Below, one piece after another: positions 1 to 6,889 of a stretch of DNA of 18,419 nt (its first letter is position 1; each line of letters opens with the position of its first letter). Source of the DNA: Limnoraphis robusta CS-951 (GTDB taxonomy: Bacteria; Cyanobacteriota; Cyanobacteriia; Cyanobacteriales; Microcoleaceae); NCBI RefSeq assembly GCF_000972705.2, contig NZ_LATL02000051.1:1-18419 (forward strand), written 5' to 3'. Both the position numbers and the translations under genes were made by a program. The notes beneath the pieces were generated by a model. It was given only the letters and a program-made list of their open reading frames with translations. It ran no database searches and was not told where the DNA came from.

Positions 1-83
1 CCCCATACCTTAAGTTTTCAAGGTTCATTGCATCGATTAGATGCTGGGTTTTTCAACTGGTTGAATACCCTGCCAGTAGAGTT

Positions 84-92
84 ATTATAGCA
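84..92 (-). promoter_or_regulatory. Extended -10 promoter TGCTATAAT pointing out of the window
   Basis: The minus strand reads TGCTATAAT, a perfect extended -10 element with no recognisable -35. Transcription would start near 77 and run leftwards through two hairpins (70-47 and 44-30) and out of the window. The downstream gene is not visible. Confidence 0.35.
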
Positions 93-110
93 TTTTTCCG
101 GGCCTTATAT

Positions 111-132
111 CCCCATACCTAAAAGGTAGGGG
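111..132. repeat. Inverted repeat CCCC..ACCT / AGGT..GGGG
   Basis: CCCCATACCT is followed by a short A-rich loop and AGGTAGGGG, giving a GC-rich stem with one bulge. On the minus strand it ends in GGTATGGGG, and that end is repeated at 10-1. It could be a terminal stem of the IS or of its omega-RNA. Confidence 0.5.
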
Positions 133-189
133 CGTGTGCGGCAATTTTTGGTAAGAGAGTGACCAGTTATCAGTCAATATTGATAACGG

Positions 190-217
190 GTAAGGGTAAT
201 TCATGAATTACCCCTAC
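190..217. repeat. Perfect 20-bp palindrome (194-213) within a longer stem, REP-like
   Basis: Positions 194-213 are perfectly self-complementary, centred on the TTCATGAA core. After one mismatch, GTA (190-192) and TAC (215-217) extend the stem. I recall similar GTAGGGGTAATTCATGAA palindromes as widely scattered in cyanobacterial genomes, so this may be a small dispersed repeat rather than part of the IS. It could also be a 3' stem of the tnpB transcript. Confidence 0.6.
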
Positions 218-257
218 AACGCGGGTAACGGTAAAAACTACACGCTAACTGATACAT

Positions 258-1391
258 TTACGCGACATCTTTCCGGCTATTCCCGGACAATGCAACGATA
301 GCACTATCACCTTTGAACGTGATAGAGGCGGTATCCCGCAAAGCTTTTAGAAAGATTCCAAAAGCACCGTTCCAGTCCCTTGGCAGAGTGAAACCACACT
401 CAGGACAATGGAACACTTTTGAGCCACCTAGCTGGGAATGAACGTGACCACAGTGAGTACAGGTTTTGCTCGTGTATTCTTCGGTGACATCTAAAACTGT
501 GGTTCCGGTTATTTCGGCTTGATGTTTCAGCGTTAACTTGAATCGATAATGCGCCCACGTCAGCATAGCTCGCGCCGTCTTGGATTTAATTTTCCGCTTG
601 ACCTTGGCAACCATATCGGAAGTCTCGAAGGTGGGCAGAAAAATCACGCTGTAGTTGTGAGTCAAGTAATGCGCAATTTGTTTGTGAGCCTCATCCACCA
701 AGTTGCGGATTTTGGTTCTCATCCGATGAGCTGCTTGCCGCATCCGCCTTCGCCGTTTCCGGCTTGGTTGTTTGGCGATTCTACTCATCAAATCATCTAA
801 GTGTTGGCATAGCCGAGTAATGCGCCCAATATCCCCTGAGCCAAATTCCAAAAATCTATTGCCATCAAACCCTGTCAGAAAAGTTCTGACCCCCGGATCT
901 AATGAAATCACCCCCGTCGATTCAGACTTGCTCAACTTCACAGGCTGAGGAAAAATTGCAAACCACCGCCCCTTAGCAAAAACCAATTGAGTCCCTTGCT
1001 CGCAAGTTGATGGGATGGGTTCTGAAGTTGTGAACGTCAATCCTTTCGTTAGCCTGGGATACCAAGTCCCTGACGAAAAATTGGCATCATTAAACTTGAT
1101 AGCTTGAGAACGGTCACGGCAACTTCTAAACTTGGCATCTCGACTCTTCATAAAAGCTAGATGTGCATCAAAGACAGCATTTTGCCGAATGTGGCAGGGT
1201 GTTTCTTTGACCCATTCGGGCAAGTCACTTTGCATTACCTGATTGCGTAACTTCAGTTTGCTTAGGCGTTTACCACTCCTGGACATAGCAATCGCCTGGT
1301 TGTAACAGTATCGACAAGCCGCCAGCCATTTGCGCCAGACTTGATTTAACTCAGGGCTTGGGTAAATCCGAATCTTCCTTGACCTGAGCAA
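258..1391 (-). CDS. tnpB: TnpB, RNA-guided RuvC nuclease of IS607-type element
   Basis: TnpB is the transposon-encoded, omega-RNA-guided DNA nuclease ancestral to Cas12. From the TTG at 1391 it is 377 aa, a normal TnpB length. The N-terminus (LRSRKIRIYPSPELN) is the usual OrfB start. The RuvC catalytic triad is complete: D165 in LDPG, E256 in PTFE and D339 in RDWNGA. A four-Cys zinc finger (C311, C314, C329, C332) lies between the last two catalytic segments, as expected. The Arg/Lys-rich segment at about 210-230 fits nucleic-acid binding. The same frame stays open upstream to 1946, but that extension is tnpA read out of frame and is Ser/Pro/Lys-rich with no domain character, so I cut the start at 1391. 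TTG is the only usual start codon found close to the conserved N-terminus. It overlaps tnpA by 41 bp, suggesting translational coupling. Confidence 0.85.
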   Translation of the reverse strand: MLRSRKIRIYPSPELNQVWRKWLAACRYCYNQAIAMSRSGKRLSKLKLRNQVMQSDLPEWVKETPCHIRQNAVFDAHLAFMKSRDAKFRSCRDRSQAIKFNDANFSSGTWYPRLTKGLTFTTSEPIPSTCEQGTQLVFAKGRWFAIFPQPVKLSKSESTGVISLDPGVRTFLTGFDGNRFLEFGSGDIGRITRLCQHLDDLMSRIAKQPSRKRRRRMRQAAHRMRTKIRNLVDEAHKQIAHYLTHNYSVIFLPTFETSDMVAKVKRKIKSKTARAMLTWAHYRFKLTLKHQAEITGTTVLDVTEEYTSKTCTHCGHVHSQLGGSKVFHCPECGFTLPRDWNGAFGIFLKALRDTASITFKGDSAIVALSGNSRKDVA

Positions 1392-1932
1392 TGTATTTAC
1401 GAAGTCCGTAGAGTCGGGAACTGAAGCAGTGGAGGATGGCGAGGATGTCCTCAACCATTTCTCGCTCTGGACTGAGACTTGTTTCATTGAGAACCACGAG
1501 TTCACACCGGTTTTGTTCACAGAGCCATTGAAACAAGTCAAATCCAAATCTAGCCAATCGGTCTTTGTGGGCAACGACAACCATGCGGACATCTCCTGAC
1601 AAAATTTGTCCCAGTAAAGCAAGCATTTTCTTTCGCTTGAAGTTGAGTCCGCCCCCAATTTCTGAGACGATTTCGGCTTGGGGGTACAAGTTGGAGAGTG
1701 CTGCAACTTGTCGGTTGAGGTCCCTTTGTTGGGCGCGACTACTGACCCTGGCATAGAGGACAACTTTCCGGTTGTTGCCAGCTCTAGCGGCATAAGACTC
1801 GATGTTGTACCGTCTTTGTCCTGAGGGGGTTCTGATGGCTTCAATTGAACCATTCTCTTCCCATCGGCGGAGGGTTCGTTCGTTGACTCCAAGGGTTTGG
1901 GCCGCTTCCTTGGGTTTGACATATTTGGCAAT
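1351..1932 (-). CDS. tnpA: IS607-type TnpA, serine recombinase with MerR-like HTH
   Basis: TnpA is the site-specific serine recombinase that moves IS607 elements. The 193-aa product carries an N-terminal MerR-like helix-turn-helix (about 4-45, KPKEAAQTLGVNERTLRRW, then SGQRRY). A resolvase-type catalytic domain follows, with the YARVSS motif (about 60-65, nucleophile S64 or S65), QRDLNRQ (69-75) and HKDRLARFGF (122-131). The C-terminal dimerisation helix runs to 193. No ATG, GTG or TTG lies in frame upstream of the HTH; in-frame stops occur just upstream. The start that gives the usual family N-terminus (x-A-K-Y-V-K-P) is ATT at 1930-1932. Either ATT is a rare functional start or an ancestral ATG mutated. 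A TATAAT box 26 bp upstream fits a short leader. Confidence 0.82.
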   Translation of the reverse strand: MAKYVKPKEAAQTLGVNERTLRRWEENGSIEAIRTPSGQRRYNIESYAARAGNNRKVVLYARVSSRAQQRDLNRQVAALSNLYPQAEIVSEIGGGLNFKRKKMLALLGQILSGDVRMVVVAHKDRLARFGFDLFQWLCEQNRCELVVLNETSLSPEREMVEDILAILHCFSSRLYGLRKYIAQVKEDSDLPKP

Positions 1933-1958
1933 AGATCACTACTCAACTCTTCTCGGAC

Positions 1959-1964
1959 ATTATA
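1959..1964 (-). promoter_or_regulatory. tnpA promoter -10 box overlapped by CCGGACA repeats
   Basis: On the minus strand a perfect TATAAT lies 26 bp before the proposed ATT start of tnpA. Its -35 is weak (TTGCCG at 1985-1990, 20-bp spacer). Two direct CCGGACA copies upstream and an inverted TGTCCG downstream bracket the box. IS607 TnpA is known to bind short repeats at the element ends, so self-repression by the recombinase is a reasonable inference. Confidence 0.5.
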
Positions 1965-1998
1965 CCGTATTGTCCGGAGATGTCCGGCAAGTCTCAGA

Positions 1999-2331
1999 TT
2001 AAATCCTTGCTCCCTGACACTGAGGACAGCTACAACCGGAGAAGGTGTTGTTGTCTGTGTGAGAGTCGGTTTGAGCGATCAAGGGGTTGAGGTTGGAATT
2101 TGTCGAATTCATCCAATATTGACTCAACTCACCGGACATCTGGTTCAGACTGACAGAGGGGGTTAATAACTTCTGAGGTTCAACCGATGTGGAGTTGGGG
2201 CTGGGGATAAATTGAGCGATCAAGCGAGGGGACTGTTGAGAACCCAGCAATGCCTGTGCGATCGCTACCACAGAAGCCAGCAAAAGGGAGAATGTTAAAG
2301 TCAGAATACGGGGGAGTTTTAGAAGTTTCAT
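1999..2331 (-). CDS. Small secreted protein with C-terminal CxCxxC, possibly truncated
   Basis: This is a 110-aa product I do not recognise. Residues 1-27 form a clear Sec signal peptide: basic MKLLKLPR, a hydrophobic core, then a likely cut after AIAQA. The remainder is Ser/Asn/Pro-rich and low in structure. The last 13 residues hold a Cys cluster, CSCPQC, followed by QGARI and stop. A cysteine motif at the very end, a few bases from the inferred left end of the IS607 element, suggests the reading frame may originally have continued and was cut by the insertion. No good ribosome-binding site is visible. It is divergent from the secreted protein starting at 2536. It is probably a real gene, but its intactness is uncertain. 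Confidence 0.55.
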   Translation of the reverse strand: MKLLKLPRILTLTFSLLLASVVAIAQALLGSQQSPRLIAQFIPSPNSTSVEPQKLLTPSVSLNQMSGELSQYWMNSTNSNLNPLIAQTDSHTDNNTFSGCSCPQCQGARI

Positions 2332-2535
2332 AATGGAGATAACAATTGCAACGGGTCTGTTGATCGTTTTCTTTTCCCAGGATAGCTTCTCAAGAGGCTC
2401 AGTAGAAACAACCCAAAAGCTGAATTTTTGATATCTCTACTCAAGCAGCATCCAAGCGAGTAAGCTGATATGTTTAAACTGGATAACATCTCATCTGATT
2501 TTTGTTGATTCAGATTACAAGGGGAGCATATCTAA

Positions 2536-3141
2536 ATGATTCGATTCAATCGGTCTTCTCAAAGTTCCGCCCAATTTTGGGGTCTGTTGTGTGGCAGTCT
2601 GTTAATCGGGTTTAGCGCGATCGCTCAAGCGGGTGGGCCACCTGTACGACAAGGAAAACCTGCGGTTGTTGAACCTGCGGGTAAACCTGCCGTGTCTGAG
2701 GAAGAGGAAGAAGAAGCACAAGCCACACCTGCGGCACCTGCGGCGACTCCGACTCAACGGCTACAAGATGAACCCCAAGGAGAGCAACCTCGAACTTCTG
2801 AACCGCCGCCTCGATTTCCTGAACCCAGTGCGATTCTTTCGTTGAATGGTCGTCAGTCTGTAACGATGAGACTGATTAACGTCTCGGATGCGATTGTAAT
2901 CTATCAAGTGATCGAGGGAACTGGAGAACGAACTTTGGGCCAAAGATCCCAGGTCGAACTTCAAGGATTACCCATTCCGCTTAATCTAACTTACCGTCGT
3001 CAGGATGGTGGACTGTTGTTGGTTGTTCCCAAGGCTGTGGAACCGGGTGTACTTGAAGTTCGCTTTGAACCGACAGGAAGTTTCTTTCTGGATACTAAAT
3101 CCCTGAATATTACGGGGACTGGTTCGGTATTTTTGAACTAA
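2536..3141 (+). CDS. Secreted/periplasmic protein with Glu/Pro linker and beta-rich C-terminal domain
   Basis: This is a 201-aa protein of unknown function. Residues 1-32 are a Sec signal peptide (basic start, hydrophobic core LLCGSLLIGFSAI, likely cut after AQA). Residues 33-95 are low complexity: GKPAV repeats, a run of six Glu, then Pro/Ala/Gln/Glu, resembling a flexible spacer. Residues about 96-201 alternate polar and hydrophobic residues as in a beta-sandwich (SVTMRLINVSDAIVIYQVI, then LLLVVPKAVEPGVLEVRFEP). This suggests a small folded domain held off the membrane or cell wall. A GGGGAG Shine-Dalgarno lies about 10 bp before the ATG, supporting this start. A HIP1 site falls within the signal-peptide codons. 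The function is not inferable. Confidence 0.8.
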   Translation: MIRFNRSSQSSAQFWGLLCGSLLIGFSAIAQAGGPPVRQGKPAVVEPAGKPAVSEEEEEEAQATPAAPAATPTQRLQDEPQGEQPRTSEPPPRFPEPSAILSLNGRQSVTMRLINVSDAIVIYQVIEGTGERTLGQRSQVELQGLPIPLNLTYRRQDGGLLLVVPKAVEPGVLEVRFEPTGSFFLDTKSLNITGTGSVFLN

Positions 3142-3412
3142 ATTGCTGACTATTATCTGATTGGTCGAATGTAATTTTAGAGAGTTGATCTCTAGTTAGA
3201 ACAAGCTCCTCACCTTTTTTCTTAAACTCACCGTTTAGAAACCCTCTGATTTGGATTTTCCAGGGTTAACTTCTACAATTAAAATTGAAACAGCAGTTGG
3301 ATGTTACTCAGCCTCTTAGTTCTTGGGGCAGTCGGATGTTTTCACCGTCTGAGTTTTCCCGATTTTTTTTGACATCTGTGCTGTTGGCTCTGCAAAAATC
3401 CGCACTCACTTT
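3142..3412. other. Intergenic stretch before the histidine kinase
   Basis: No gene is supported here. A 6-bp perfect hairpin (TAGAGA, 5-nt loop, TCTCTA at 3178-3194) could be a weak terminator for the preceding gene, but no T-run follows. A consensus TTGACA occurs at 3369-3374 without a convincing -10. The short frame at 3285-3470 overlaps the kinase and has no protein character. Confidence 0.4.
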
Positions 3413-5119
3413 ATGGATAATATCACAGCATCTAAAACCCGTCACAGTAAACCGTTTTGGAATCGATTAAAACAAACGAGCATTGTTAACAAAATTTACG
3501 GGGGCTATGGGATTTCTCTGGGAATCGCCGTGCTAGGAGTATTAGTCGGTTTAGGATTGGGGAATCACTACCATAAAACGGCAAAAGAACAACTGAGAAC
3601 GGCTCGGATTCAAGGTTCATTGTTAGCCAAATTACAACTCATAGCGATTGAGTTTAGACCGGAAAAAGAATTTCTTCCTATTTTACAGGATGAGCGTCAA
3701 TTTCGCAAGGCGGAAGCGGATTTTGAGGCTCGAATCAAGCAAGTTCAAACCCTACTTTATAAACTTAAAGAGACAACGCCATCGGATACGATGACGTCAA
3801 TGCAGCCTTTTCTACAAGTCTATGAACAGGTAGTAGATGACTACGCTCAACGTCAGCGAATGATTCTAAGTTTACTGGCTCCCGACAAATGGGAACAAGC
3901 TGATTTTTCCCGCACTGAACGACAAATTAATCGCTTTTTGAATAGTCCTCCTGCTGTTAAGTTGAGTCTCTATTCTAATGAACTCAAAATCCTGAGTGAA
4001 GCTTCTGAAAAACAAATTGAAAAAGCCGAACAAGCATTAGTAAAAGCAGATCGATTTAGAACTTTAGTCATATTAGCCAGTTTATTACTTTCAGTTGTAA
4101 TTGCGACAATTTTAGCCTATTATACCGCTCGAACGATTGCTCGTCCTATTCAAAAAGTGACTGAAGTTGCACAAAGGGTAACAAAGACAGAAGACTTTGA
4201 TTTACGAGTGCCGATTAACAGTAGCGATGAGGTGAGTTTATTGGCGGTTTCTATCAATCAATTAATTGAATGGGTTGAACAGTATACTCGTGAATTAAAG
4301 GAAGCTCAAACTCACTTGATTCAAACTGAAAAAATGTCGAGTTTGGGTCAAATGGTAGCGGGAATTGCCCATGAAATCAACAATCCAATTGGTTTTATTC
4401 AGGGGAATTTGAGTCCGATTGAATCCTACGTGGAGGAATTATTAACAATCATCGATATTTTTCGACAACATTGTTCTTCTCTTCCCCCAGAACTCATTAG
4501 TTCTATTGAAGAAAGTGATATCGATTTTATTAGCAAAGATTTCCCGAAGTTATTACAATCGATGCGAATAGGAACCGATAGAATTTGTGAAATTGTTCTG
4601 TCTTTACGCAATTTTTCTCGCTTAGATGAAGCTCAGGTTAAAGCTTGTGATTTGCATGAAGGATTAGAGAGTACATTGTTACTTTTAAATCATCGTTTAA
4701 CTTCTCAAGTTGAAGTCGTTAGAAAGTATGGTAATATTCCTGATGTTGCTTGTCATCCAGCTCAAATCAATCAAGTATTTATGAATATTATCAGCAATGC
4801 AATTGATGCGTTATTGGAGCGAGAAGATCAAGTTCATAAAAAAATTTTGATTGTCACAGAAAGCCAATATGAGCAAGTGTTGATTAGAATTTCTGATAAT
4901 GGCGGCGGAATTCCACCGGAGATTTTAGGGAAACTATTTGATCCGTTTTTTACCACTAAACCCGTCGGAAAAGGAACAGGTTTAGGTTTGGCTATTTCTT
5001 ATAAAATTATTGAAAAACATCAAGGAAAAATTCAGGTTCATTCTTCAGCCGGAGAGGGAACCGAATTTGTGATCACGCTACCGATTCAAAGTTCGATTGA
5101 GAGGAAAATACAAAAATAA
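3413..5119 (+). CDS. Membrane sensor histidine kinase (HAMP, HisKA, HATPase_c)
   Basis: Two-component kinase, 568 aa. TM1 is at about 33-50 and TM2 at about 216-236. They flank a mostly helical extracytoplasmic sensor region of about 165 residues. A HAMP segment (about 237-290, starting [18 protein letters not shown]) leads into a coiled-coil and the H-box [12 protein letters not shown] with H320 as phospho-acceptor. The catalytic core has an N-box ([13 protein letters not shown], 454-466), G1 DNGGGI (495-500), F-box FDPFFTTK (509-516) and G2 [11 protein letters not shown] (519-529), so it should be active. No receiver domain or response-regulator gene is adjacent, making it an orphan kinase. 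The ATG lacks an obvious Shine-Dalgarno but gives a complete N-terminus. The ligand is unknown; the helical sensor resembles four-helix-bundle types, by inference only. Confidence 0.92.
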   Translation: MDNITASKTRHSKPFWNRLKQTSIVNKIYGGYGISLGIAVLGVLVGLGLGNHYHKTAKEQLRTARIQGSLLAKLQLIAIEFRPEKEFLPILQDERQFRKAEADFEARIKQVQTLLYKLKETTPSDTMTSMQPFLQVYEQVVDDYAQRQRMILSLLAPDKWEQADFSRTERQINRFLNSPPAVKLSLYSNELKILSEASEKQIEKAEQALVKADRFRTLVILASLLLSVVIATILAYYTARTIARPIQKVTEVAQRVTKTEDFDLRVPINSSDEVSLLAVSINQLIEWVEQYTRELKEAQTHLIQTEKMSSLGQMVAGIAHEINNPIGFIQGNLSPIESYVEELLTIIDIFRQHCSSLPPELISSIEESDIDFISKDFPKLLQSMRIGTDRICEIVLSLRNFSRLDEAQVKACDLHEGLESTLLLLNHRLTSQVEVVRKYGNIPDVACHPAQINQVFMNIISNAIDALLEREDQVHKKILIVTESQYEQVLIRISDNGGGIPPEILGKLFDPFFTTKPVGKGTGLGLAISYKIIEKHQGKIQVHSSAGEGTEFVITLPIQSSIERKIQK

Positions 5120-5130
5120 ATAAAATCGTC

Positions 5131-5136
5131 TATAAT
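5131..5136 (+). promoter_or_regulatory. Possible -10 box upstream of the Uma2 gene
   Basis: A perfect TATAAT lies between the kinase stop and the ATG at 5185, placing a start site about 40 bp before the gene. The expected -35 position reads ATACAA, so support is weak. Confidence 0.3.
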
Positions 5137-5184
5137 TCAAAGTATATCTGCTGCTTGAAAAACAGAAAGTTAGTCTCAGATAAA

Positions 5185-5877
5185 ATGGTTGCTAATTATT
5201 CCCCAACTGATAAAAAAGTTCCACCGCTAGAAAATGGCGATCGCCTTTCTCGCCCAGAATTTGAACGACGCTATACAGCAACACCCGATCAGCGTAAAAT
5301 GGAATTGATTGAAGGAGTCGTTTACGTGGCATCTCCGTTACGTTTCAAACAACACGCCGAACCTCACAGTGATTTGATTGGTTTGTTGTGGACTTACCGC
5401 CGGGGAACTCCGGGAATTAGACTCGGAATTGAACCCACAATTCGTTTAGATCTTGATAACGCACCGCAACCGGATGGGGTATTATTTTTTGATAAAAGTA
5501 TCGGTGGAAACTGTCGAATTACTGAAGATGACTATTTAGAAGGCGCACCAGAATTTGTAGCAGAAATTGCGGCGAGTAGTGTCGCTTATGATTTGCATGA
5601 TAAAAAACGGGCTTATCGTCGGAATGGAGTGCAGGAATATATGATTTGGAAAATCTACGAAAATGAATTGGACTGGTTTGCTTTAAGAGACGGGGAATAT
5701 GTGCAGTTACTACCCGATGAAATGGGGATTATCCGCAGTCAAATTTTAGCGGGTTTCTGGCTAGCAGTTCCAGCCTTATTAGCAGGAAATATGGTAGAAG
5801 TCTTAGCCGTTTTACAACAAGGATTAAACTCTTCAGAACAGGCTGATTTTGTTAAACAGTTGTCTGAGAAACATTAA
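5185..5877 (+). CDS. Uma2-family (DUF820) PD-(D/E)XK nuclease-like protein
   Basis: Uma2 proteins carry a restriction-endonuclease-like fold and are greatly expanded in cyanobacteria; their roles are mostly unknown. The 230-aa product has the expected order: MELIEGVVYVASP (about 39-51), PQPDGVLFFD with D97, PEFVAEIAASS with E127, then DLHDKKRAYRRNGVQEYMIW, where the Lys pair and GVQEYMIW match the family core. An in-frame TTG at 5155 would add ten residues, but ATG 5185 is preferred as the canonical start. Its stop shares bases with the stop of the convergent dehydrogenase gene (TTAA at 5874-5877). It follows the kinase by 65 bp, with a possible promoter of its own. Acidic and Lys residues look complete, so it may be active. 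Confidence 0.88.
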   Translation: MVANYSPTDKKVPPLENGDRLSRPEFERRYTATPDQRKMELIEGVVYVASPLRFKQHAEPHSDLIGLLWTYRRGTPGIRLGIEPTIRLDLDNAPQPDGVLFFDKSIGGNCRITEDDYLEGAPEFVAEIAASSVAYDLHDKKRAYRRNGVQEYMIWKIYENELDWFALRDGEYVQLLPDEMGIIRSQILAGFWLAVPALLAGNMVEVLAVLQQGLNSSEQADFVKQLSEKH

Positions 5878-6827
5878 CTCATCTCTAATAATACCTTCAT
5901 CACGCCTTTTTGTTGAGCATGGTTGAACGCTTCCAAGCCTTCACTAAGGGGATAACGGGCTTGAATGAGTGACTCTACATCAATTTTATTTTCAGCTAGT
6001 AATTCTAAGGCTGGCGCAAAGGGGCCACAACGGGAACCTATCAAAGTAATTTCATCGACAACTAACGCCGACGCATCAAAGGTTAACTTTCCAGCATAGG
6101 TACTTTTTAAGACTAAAATTCCCCGAGGACGTAAGGCTTGATGGGCGAGTTCAAAGCCGCTTGGGTTTCCGGTACATTCAACTGCAATATCAAAAGATTT
6201 GGGCTTGACTACATCAGAAAACCCGGTTTTTATTCCTCGTTTTTCTAAGTTTTCTAACTTCTCGCGATGACGACCAACGGCTAATAAATCACATCCTGTT
6301 AAGGCTAAAGTTTGGGCAATTAATTGACCGAGTTTTCCATCTCCCACGACTAAAACTCGGTGAGTGGGTTGGATAGATATTTGTTGCTGAATTTCCAACG
6401 CAGCCGCTACGGGTTCGGTAAATGTCGCCGCATCCGTAGTCACATTTTCAGGAACTAAATGCAGGTTTTTTAAGGGTAAGGTGAGATAATCAGCAAAGGC
6501 ACCATTACGGTTCACAATGCCTAAAACCGTGCGATTTTCACAGTGCGTGGGTTGTCCAGTTTTACAAAACCAACATTCTCCACAACTGGCGTTAATTTCG
6601 CCGACGACTCGTTGATTGATGAATTCTTGTGGCCCTTGTTCAATAATTCCTACAAATTCGTGACCTAAAATACCCGTGTAAGGGTAGTAACCGCGAATTA
6701 ATTCTAAGTCTGTATTGCAAATTCCCGCTTTTAAAACCCGCACTCTCACCTCATCTTTTGGCAGTTGAGGCACGGGAAGATTATCGCGAAATTGCAGTTG
6801 CTGATTTTCGAGCCAAAGTCCTCTCAT
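5874..6827 (-). CDS. Zinc-dependent medium-chain alcohol dehydrogenase-like protein
   Basis: 317-aa MDR-superfamily oxidoreductase, probably NAD(P)-dependent and cytosolic. The catalytic zinc set is visible: C37 in AGICNTD, H56-E57 in LGHEF and E138 in FTEPVAA. A structural zinc site is formed by C82, C85, C88 and C96 (CGECWFCKTGQPTHC). The Rossmann motif is VVGDGKLG (about 160-167). At 317 aa it is somewhat short for the family, matching a compact MDR subgroup common in cyanobacteria. The substrate is not predictable. It lies 62 bp downstream of the ABC exporter on the same strand and could be co-transcribed with it. It overlaps the convergent Uma2 gene by 4 bp at the stops. Confidence 0.88.
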   Translation of the reverse strand: MRGLWLENQQLQFRDNLPVPQLPKDEVRVRVLKAGICNTDLELIRGYYPYTGILGHEFVGIIEQGPQEFINQRVVGEINASCGECWFCKTGQPTHCENRTVLGIVNRNGAFADYLTLPLKNLHLVPENVTTDAATFTEPVAAALEIQQQISIQPTHRVLVVGDGKLGQLIAQTLALTGCDLLAVGRHREKLENLEKRGIKTGFSDVVKPKSFDIAVECTGNPSGFELAHQALRPRGILVLKSTYAGKLTFDASALVVDEITLIGSRCGPFAPALELLAENKIDVESLIQARYPLSEGLEAFNHAQQKGVMKVLLEMS

Positions 6828-6889
6828 GGGGTGTTTTTATCTCAACAGTATTATTATGACAGTTTAGGGGAAAAATAGCAAATTTTGTT

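Larger units (their letters stand above)
1..257 (-). other. IS607 right flank: candidate omega-RNA/right-end region plus outward promoter
   Basis: This gene-free stretch follows the tnpB stop. In TnpB systems the guide (omega) RNA usually covers the 3' end of tnpB and the right end. On the minus strand it contains, in order, a 28-bp hairpin with one mismatch (217-190), an imperfect hairpin ending in GGTATGGGG (132-111), an extended -10 promoter (92-84) and two further hairpins (70-47 and 44-30). AGGTATGGGG occurs twice on this strand (120-111 and 10-1). Which part is element and which is host cannot be decided from one copy. Confidence 0.4.
111..1990 (-). mobile_element. IS607-family insertion sequence (tnpA serine recombinase + tnpB)
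   Basis: Two overlapping minus-strand genes, a MerR-like-HTH serine recombinase followed by a TnpB RNA-guided nuclease, define an IS607-type element. Both frames look intact. The left end upstream of tnpA (about 1951-1990) holds two direct CCGGACA copies and one inverted copy around a TATAAT box. Beyond tnpB there are two strong inverted repeats (190-217 and 111-132). Known family members make no target duplication and lack clear terminal inverted repeats, so the ends cannot be fixed from one copy. I place the right end near the hairpin at 111-132, but it could lie beyond base 1. CCGGACAAT occurs inverted at 286-294 (plus) and about 1969-1977 (minus). Confidence 0.75.

Noticed and set aside
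1..110. Possible tRNA or CRISPR leader
   Set aside because: No cloverleaf with acceptor and T-arm consensus, and no repeated direct repeat within the visible DNA.
3285..3470. 61-aa frame before the histidine kinase
   Set aside because: It runs into the kinase start in another frame and has no supporting features.
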